Below, piece by piece: positions 58,948 through 64,000 of a stretch of 64,000 nucleotides of DNA. Location of the stretch: NCBI GenBank assembly GCA_973895155.1, contig OZ316891.1:5952001-6016000 (forward strand), written 5' to 3'. A program made the translations under genes and the position numbers. Every line of letters begins with the position of its first letter. The stretch's first letter is position 1. The notes beneath the pieces are model-generated. The model saw only the letters and a list, made by a program, of their open reading frames with translations, ran no database searches and had not been told where the DNA came from. Origin of the DNA: Marsupella aquatica (Eukaryota > Marchantiophyta).

Positions 58948-60409
58948 TCTATAATACAAGGTTGCGCCTTTTTTGCCATAGTCGTCAGACATTCAAATTT
59001 GCAGGGCACAAAAAATAAAAAATCTGGTAGAAGGAAGGAATATAAATAAATAAATTTTAGTTTAGTATGAATGAAAAAAGTCACGCCAATGTTCAAGTAG
59101 GAGGAATCAAATGGGGTGTCACTAACACATGCAATGCACAAGGATAAGGAGAAAATATTGTACATACTCAATAAGGTGTAGATACTCAATAGAGTGAGAT
59201 AGTGCATAGTTTAGTGTAATATTGGTAGGAGTTAAATTTTAGATACTATTTTAGTCAATAAGGGACTGCATAGACTCATCAAATAAAACAATAATTCTCC
59301 CAATGTTTAGGATGATTTTTTACATTCATTTTTTGTGCCATTTTCACTGCCAAAAAATAAACAATTATAAGGTCTAAAGACATAGTAAAGATCATGGCAT
59401 TGGCATTGATGGCAAGGTGTCTGGCGAGGGGCAGGCACACTTTTACTTGACAACATCTTTTTACTTCACAATATCTTTCACATAACAAACCATTTGGCAC
59501 CACATCATCTTTTTATTCATGACATCTTTCACATAACAACATTTTTCTTTCACATAACAACATCTTTGGCAAAACAACTTCTTTTTTGTTAGTTACGCCA
59601 ATTTTTTACTTGACGACAACTATTTACTTGATGACAACTTTTTACTTGACGACATGTTTGGCAAAATGACTTCTTTTTTCTTAACGACGTCTTTTACTTG
59701 ACAACGGGCTTGACAACATCTTTCACATAACTACATCTTTGAATTGGCAAAACAACTTCATTGTTCTGAACAACATGGTTTTACTCCACGACATCTTGGG
59801 CGACACAACATCTTTTGTGCAACGCACGGGAGTTGAACTATTTTGTACTTAACAACATTATTATACTTAACAAAACCTTTGGCATAACGCGTTATGACAT
59901 CATTGGCAACACGACCTCTATTTCTTCCACAACCTCTTGGCTGAGATGACATCTTTCTTCTCAACAACCTCTTGGCCGACACGACATCTATTTCTTCCAC
60001 AACCTCTTAGCCGAGATGACATCTTTCTTCTCAACAACCTCTTGGCCGACATGACATCTTTTGTTCTCATCGACTTCTTGGCCAACACGACATCTTTTGT
60101 TCTCATCGACATCTTGGCCGAGATGACATCTTTTGTTTTCAACGACATCTTGGGCGACACGACATCTTTTGTTCTCACCGACATCTTGGCCGAGATGACA
60201 TCTTTTGTTTTCAATGACATCTTGGGTGACACGACATCTTTTATTCTCAATGACATCTTGGGCGACACGACATCTTTCTTCTCAATGACCTCTTGGGCGA
60301 CACATCATCTTTCTTCTCAACAACCTCTTGGCCGACACGACATCTTTTGTTCTCAAAAACATCTTGGCCGTCACGACATCTTTTGTGCAACGCACGGGTG
60401 TTGAGCTAG
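58948..60409 (+). mobile_element. Helitron-like noncoding unit with minisatellite core
   Basis: Starts TCTATAATACAAGGTTGCGCC and ends GTGCAACGCACGGGTGTTGAG-CTAG followed by T, with a GTGC-AAC-GCAC mini-hairpin shortly before CTAG. TC start, CTRR end and subterminal hairpin are Helitron hallmarks. Related 3' ends occur at 58914-58943 and 59815-59842, and a related 5' end at about 56006, suggesting adjacent units. The base before TC is T, not the A expected for insertion between A and T, and no Rep/helicase protein is present, so this is a tentative call. Confidence 0.35.
59880..60385. repeat. 36-bp minisatellite (two 18-bp halves)
   Basis: About a dozen units of GACATCTTTTGTTCTCA plus GACATCTTGGCCGAGA type follow one another, more degenerate before about 60018 and extending as faint repeats back to 58680. 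Because 36 is a multiple of three, both strands are open for over 100 codons and encode 12-residue repeats (for example SPKMSLRTKDVV). These frames are a by-product of the repeat rather than evident genes. Confidence 0.9.
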
Positions 60410-60823
60410 TTAGTTATGTTTCTTAGTATTATTCACTTCTAGATTTGATACCCCCACAAGGCTCATGTGCAAATGGTTTTGGTATACATCAATATTCATT
60501 TTTGTTATTTGTGAGGGAACAGTTTTTATAAAAAACAATTGAGCTTTTTCCTTTTGTAATGGTGAAGATTTTGAGCTAGAAGTTGGTTATACACCATGTG
60601 GGTGAGCTTCAAGCTTGAGTTCCCAGAATTTGCTAATTGTAATCTAGTCAATCTTTATCTTGTGCAACAGTGCCCTCTCCGGAAAGAAAGAATTTTATTT
60701 ATAAAATGACAATTACAAGTTAGAGTTGGGGCCTAGGCTCCTAGAGTGAAGCCTCTATACTTTAACTGGATGGCCGGCCCACCGTGTGGATGTAAAACTC
60801 ATGGCTATGATATATGCTAAATG

Positions 60824-61170
60824 TGTTAGATATTGCTCTAGTCTTGTGACTCATGAGCTAACCACAGTTAGTCTAACTCGGGTTAGGACTTAGCTAATGT
60901 TAGCGGTAGTGCTGTTGTGCATATAGCCAGGGCTGATGCCAGACCCTAGTGGAACTTAGGCTCATTGTTACGGAGCTAGTTGAGAGATAGCCTGGAGAGC
61001 TTGTGCTGTGGATGCTTGGTATGGCCGGTCGGCCTAGAGTGCAGTAAAGCTCTTGTGTGTTCTCGTGGACGTAGCCTCATGTGGAGGTGAACCACGTATC
61101 TCTCTGTGTCGACTCTTGTGAGTTGGATGGTTCATGGGCTTGCCATTACGAATGTCGTCTATGCTCAACA
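60824..61170 (+). repeat. 5' LTR of a Ty1/copia element
   Basis: 347 bp, TGTTAGATATTGC to GTCTATGCTCAACA, bounded by TG and CA and followed after two bases by the primer-binding site. Full-length matches occur at 22272-22614 and 33128-33472. The 3' LTR lies outside the window. Confidence 0.92.
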
Positions 61171-61172
61171 AG

Positions 61173-61184
61173 TGGTATCAGAGC
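61173..61184 (+). promoter_or_regulatory. Primer-binding site for initiator Met tRNA
   Basis: TGGTATCAGAGC, the standard plant copia primer-binding site complementary to the 3' end of initiator methionine tRNA, two bases after the LTR. Confidence 0.95.
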
Positions 61185-62644
61185 ATGCCTGGGAGGTGAC
61201 GAGGTTTTTCGTGATAGGTTTTCCCAGCGTTCATTGTCGATGGTACATTCAGAGTTTCGTCGCATGAAACTCGAATGTGTGTGGCTGTGCGGATACGTGA
61301 GTGAGAGGGCGTTCTAACGGTGGTTAGAACTCGTTGATCGGTATCCGTGGTGCGAAGGAATTGAAGTTTGCATCGTTCAGGGTTTATTCGTGTTCGACGG
61401 GTTTTCGGGGGAGAGACCAGAGTTCATGTTTTTCAACGGAGTGAGTTGTGCGGTGCGGGAGGGATCGCACATTATAGCTCAAGTTGAAGGTTGAAGCGAG
61501 CTGGTCGTTTCGGTAGCAGGATTGCTGCCGAGTTGTTATCGAGTGCGACGTGACGAGTGAAGGAGGCATTCAGGTTTTTTCACAAGCTATGGAGCTTGTT
61601 CACATCTGAACCGGGTTTCTCTTCGTGACGTCCGACTTGGTGGAAGAAACGCGAAGTGCTACGGCTCAACGATTTGATCGCGGCAAGGTGGTCGTGTTGA
61701 GCCTGGGATTGGCACTTGACGCGGAGTGAAGGCGATACAGCGGAAGTTTTTATAGTGCTGGAGTAGCAGACGGCGCCGGTGTGATTCGGCAACATATCCC
61801 GTCGGTAACTCTTTGTTTTCTCATTGGAAACGGCAGCGAGGTGTGTAACCCGGGCTTTTCTTTTACTTTGGGTGCCTTTTTTAGGTTACATATAGTGTGA
61901 AATTTTCTGCATCCCGGCCCTGCCTTAGCGCATTGCGAACCCCCCCCCGGCCCTACTGTTGTTACGAGCCGGGGGCTCCCTCCGGCCGCTCCTCGCTTTT
62001 CCTCCCTCCCGGCTCGCGACCTTCGTACGTACGCGGCTGTGTACGCAGCCGCCCGGGTATGTGCCCTGCCATACCCGCTTTTGGGACTCCCGGCCCCATA
62101 CGGGGTATTTTCATTTTTAAGGGGCGTTTACATCCCTTTAGGACCTATTTTAAGCCTTTTTCTTTGTTTTTACCGGGGACTTTTAAGTGGCGATCCCAGG
62201 ACCGGTGACCCTCCATTTTAACCGCTTGGATAGGGGGAACGGCCCCCTGTAAAACCTGTCGGACTGTGCGGGAATATTCCCGAAAAATAGAGAGCTATTT
62301 TTCGGCCGTCCGACGAAGATTCCGTCCGCCGAACGCTAACTTTTTTGGTTCTTTTTTGGTGAGGACGTTGCCACTGGAGTTAGCAACGCGGCGCACCGAT
62401 CACATCGCAATTCCGACGACGGGTTATACTGGGTATTTCGGTTATTCTCCGAGATGGTCAAAACGGGGGAGTTTCCCAAGGTTTTACCCACCCCGACCGA
62501 AATTTGAATAACTTTTCCGTCGAATTTTGATTTTGATTTCGGCTTTCAGTATTGGACTCCTAGCTTCGTGGGCTACGCGGCGGTGTTGAGTTTTGAGTTT
62601 TGTGAGAAGTTTCGAAAAAAGACCTTTTTTTGTGATTGTTTCAT

Positions 62645-63700
62645 ATGAGTGACTCGGAGGATACTGGAAGAATTGGCATTGGTGCAGCTTCAGGATCACG
62701 ACGTTCAGGCGGAGAGTCTGAGGAGGAGCTGCTACCGTTTGAGGAGGAACAAGTGACACCGGTACGATCACCGGTGCGGCGTGCAGTGGAGGAAGCTGTA
62801 CTACTACCAGAGCTATTGGTAGTTGGGAAGAAGAGGGAGATGGCTAGATTTGGAGGAGTGAAGTTTGAGGTAGAGAAGTACGATGGTCGTACTGATTACT
62901 TGCTATGGGAGAAGCAAGTGAAGGGTGTCCTTCGGGCCATGGGCTTAGCTCATCTGCTCTCTTCGCGAGAGCAGTATGATGGAGAAGAGGAGATTTCAGA
63001 GGAGCAGTGGAGACAGGAGCAGGTGATTGCTGTCAATGCAGTGATGCTTTATCTCAAGCCGCACATCATTAAGCAGCTGGATGATTATGCGGATTGCGCA
63101 TCACTGTTCAAGGCTCTAAGAGAGAAGTATTACCTGGAAGATGCGTCAGACCGGCTGTACAAGAAGTCTCTCTTGATGAGCCTCAGACTCAAAGAAGGGA
63201 GCAAGATGCAGGAGCACCTGGATGAGTTTGACAGTCTAGCGGTGGATCTGTCAAACTTAGGAAAAGGAGTTGAAGATGAGGATAAGGCCTTGCTTCTGCT
63301 AAGCTCCTTACCGCCGTCATATCAGGGCTTGAAACAGGTGCTCTTGTACAGAGATCTGAAGTCCATTTCGTATAATGAGGTGGTGAGCTCTTTACTATCT
63401 GATGATGCTCAGAAGAAGCTAGGTCAATCACAGACAACATCTTCTTCTGGCACTGCGCTGAATGTGAACCGTGGGAGAGCAGCGCAACGCTCAAATGGAC
63501 AGAACAGGTTTAGATCTACATCACGGGGGAGATCTAAATCCAGAGGCAAATCGCAAGAGATGAAGCCTCTTGCATGTTGGAATTGTGGCAAGCCTGGCCA
63601 CATGAAAAGGGATTGTCGAGTAAAGGTCCCTACTGCATCTGCTAACGCGGCATCGAGCTCGCATGAGGTAGATTTACTCGATGATGATGACATATTGTGA
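62645..63700 (+). CDS. Copia gag polyprotein with zinc knuckle
   Basis: ATG at 62645 gives 351 residues. The acidic N-terminus is followed by the UBN2-type gag domain (KYDGRTDYLLWEKQVKGVL, VMLYLKPHI, FKALREKY, EHLDEFDSLAVDL, LLLSSLPPSYQGLKQVLL blocks), a basic Arg/Ser region (RFRSTSRGRSKSRGK) and a CCHC knuckle, CWNCGKPGHMKRDC. Gag packages the element's RNA in cytoplasmic particles. The frame stops with TGA at 63698-63700 after an acidic DDDDIL tail, just where pol would continue in the same frame. Confidence 0.9.
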   Translation: MSDSEDTGRIGIGAASGSRRSGGESEEELLPFEEEQVTPVRSPVRRAVEEAVLLPELLVVGKKREMARFGGVKFEVEKYDGRTDYLLWEKQVKGVLRAMGLAHLLSSREQYDGEEEISEEQWRQEQVIAVNAVMLYLKPHIIKQLDDYADCASLFKALREKYYLEDASDRLYKKSLLMSLRLKEGSKMQEHLDEFDSLAVDLSNLGKGVEDEDKALLLLSSLPPSYQGLKQVLLYRDLKSISYNEVVSSLLSDDAQKKLGQSQTTSSSGTALNVNRGRAAQRSNGQNRFRSTSRGRSKSRGKSQEMKPLACWNCGKPGHMKRDCRVKVPTASANAASSSHEVDLLDDDDIL

Positions 63701-64000
63701 TGCCAAGGTTATGCTCTCAACGTAGTGTCAAATCCAGGCAGTGATGACTAGATTCTAGATAGTGCATGTACTTTTCACATTTGCTCTAGGAGAGATTTTT
63801 TCAGTTCTTACACGGTTTCCAATGGGTCAGTGTTGATGGGAAATAGAATCCCATGTCAAGTTGTTGGACTTGGATCTGTAAGATTTCAGATGTTTGATGG
63901 TGCTATAAGAACGTTGAGGAATGTGAGACACATTCCCAACATGATGAAAAATCTCATTTCACTTGGAGTTTTAGAAGCAAATGGTCATCAGTGGAGTTCT
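63701..64000 (+). pseudogene. Copia pol start (aspartic protease region), frame broken
   Basis: Continues in the gag frame. It is interrupted by TAG at 63749-63751, at the position of the usual Trp before the protease motif, then encodes ILDSACTFHICSRRDFF and VRHIPNMMKNLISLGVL, the copia protease and pre-integrase blocks, to the window edge. With the TGA ending gag, two in-frame stops separate gag from the catalytic protease. Either pol is dead in this copy or the TGA is a natural boundary and TAG the single lesion. Confidence 0.8.

Larger units (their letters stand above)
60824..64000 (+). mobile_element. Ty1/copia LTR retrotransposon, 3' part beyond window
   Basis: Order: 5' LTR (60824-61170), primer-binding site (61173-61184), a 1.45-kb leader with GC-rich patch at 61880-62200, gag (62645-63700), then the start of pol. 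Protease motif before integrase is the copia arrangement. The window cuts the element inside pol. It is the source family of the solo LTRs in this window. Confidence 0.92.

Noticed and set aside
59918-60404. Long frames on both strands encoding repetitive proteins
   Set aside because: Explained by the 36-bp minisatellite, whose length is a multiple of three; no start context or domain.

Overview
The window looks like nuclear DNA of a land plant. It is gene-poor: short multi-exon genes of plant type sit among long, AT-rich, repeat-laden spacers, with no operons or bacterial signals. I recognise six protein-coding genes: an LTO1/ORAOV1-like deca-GX3 protein (40-486, minus), RNA polymerase II subunit RPB9 (4249-5628, plus, 4 exons), a plant-type isoaspartyl peptidase/L-asparaginase (12973-15680, minus, 4 exons), a MAP-kinase phosphatase MKP1 (38035-39732, minus, one exon), the DNA end-binding subunit KU80 (48477-53058, plus, 12 exons) and a SOSS-B/NABP-type single-stranded-DNA-binding protein (54933-55475, minus). 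All exon chains were worked out by eye from splice sites and reading frame and agree in phase. A restriction-like-endonuclease LINE fragment and the KU80 tail hint at a seed-free plant (bryophyte, lycophyte or similar) rather than a flowering plant; that is inference only.

Layout: 1-5.6 kb LTO1-like and RPB9, divergent, separated by 3.8 kb of spacer. 5.6-13 kb is spacer with unidentified open frames. 13-15.7 kb is the asparaginase gene. 15.7-38 kb is a long repeat-rich desert holding a decayed pectin methylesterase gene (22.9-25.0 kb), a solo LTR (22.3 kb), a LTR nested inside another LTR of the same family (33.0-33.7 kb), a decayed LINE tail (31.4 kb), tandem duplications and possible SINEs. 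38-39.7 kb is MKP1, with a second, better-preserved LINE tail at 42.1-43.3 kb. 48.5-55.5 kb is a convergent pair of DNA-break-response genes, KU80 and SOSS-B. 55.6-60.4 kb is dense with direct repeats, a 36-bp minisatellite and a Helitron-like unit. From 60.8 kb to the window end lies a Ty1/copia retrotransposon of the same LTR family as the solo LTRs, with complete 5' LTR, primer-binding site, gag and the start of pol.

Most noteworthy: (i) a perfect hairpin 0.8 kb downstream of KU80 carrying a 24-nt exact copy of KU80 exon 6, between 17-nt direct repeats; (ii) a KU80 C-terminus that ends in an acidic-hydrophobic tail resembling the animal DNA-PKcs-binding motif; (iii) an asparaginase whose autocleavage site has Glu instead of Gly before the catalytic Thr, plus an Asn-Gly-His-Ala repeat tail; (iv) an RPB9 intron whose 5' splice site is the first base pair of a 69-bp (TC)n microsatellite. 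I did not find an obviously new multi-gene system.
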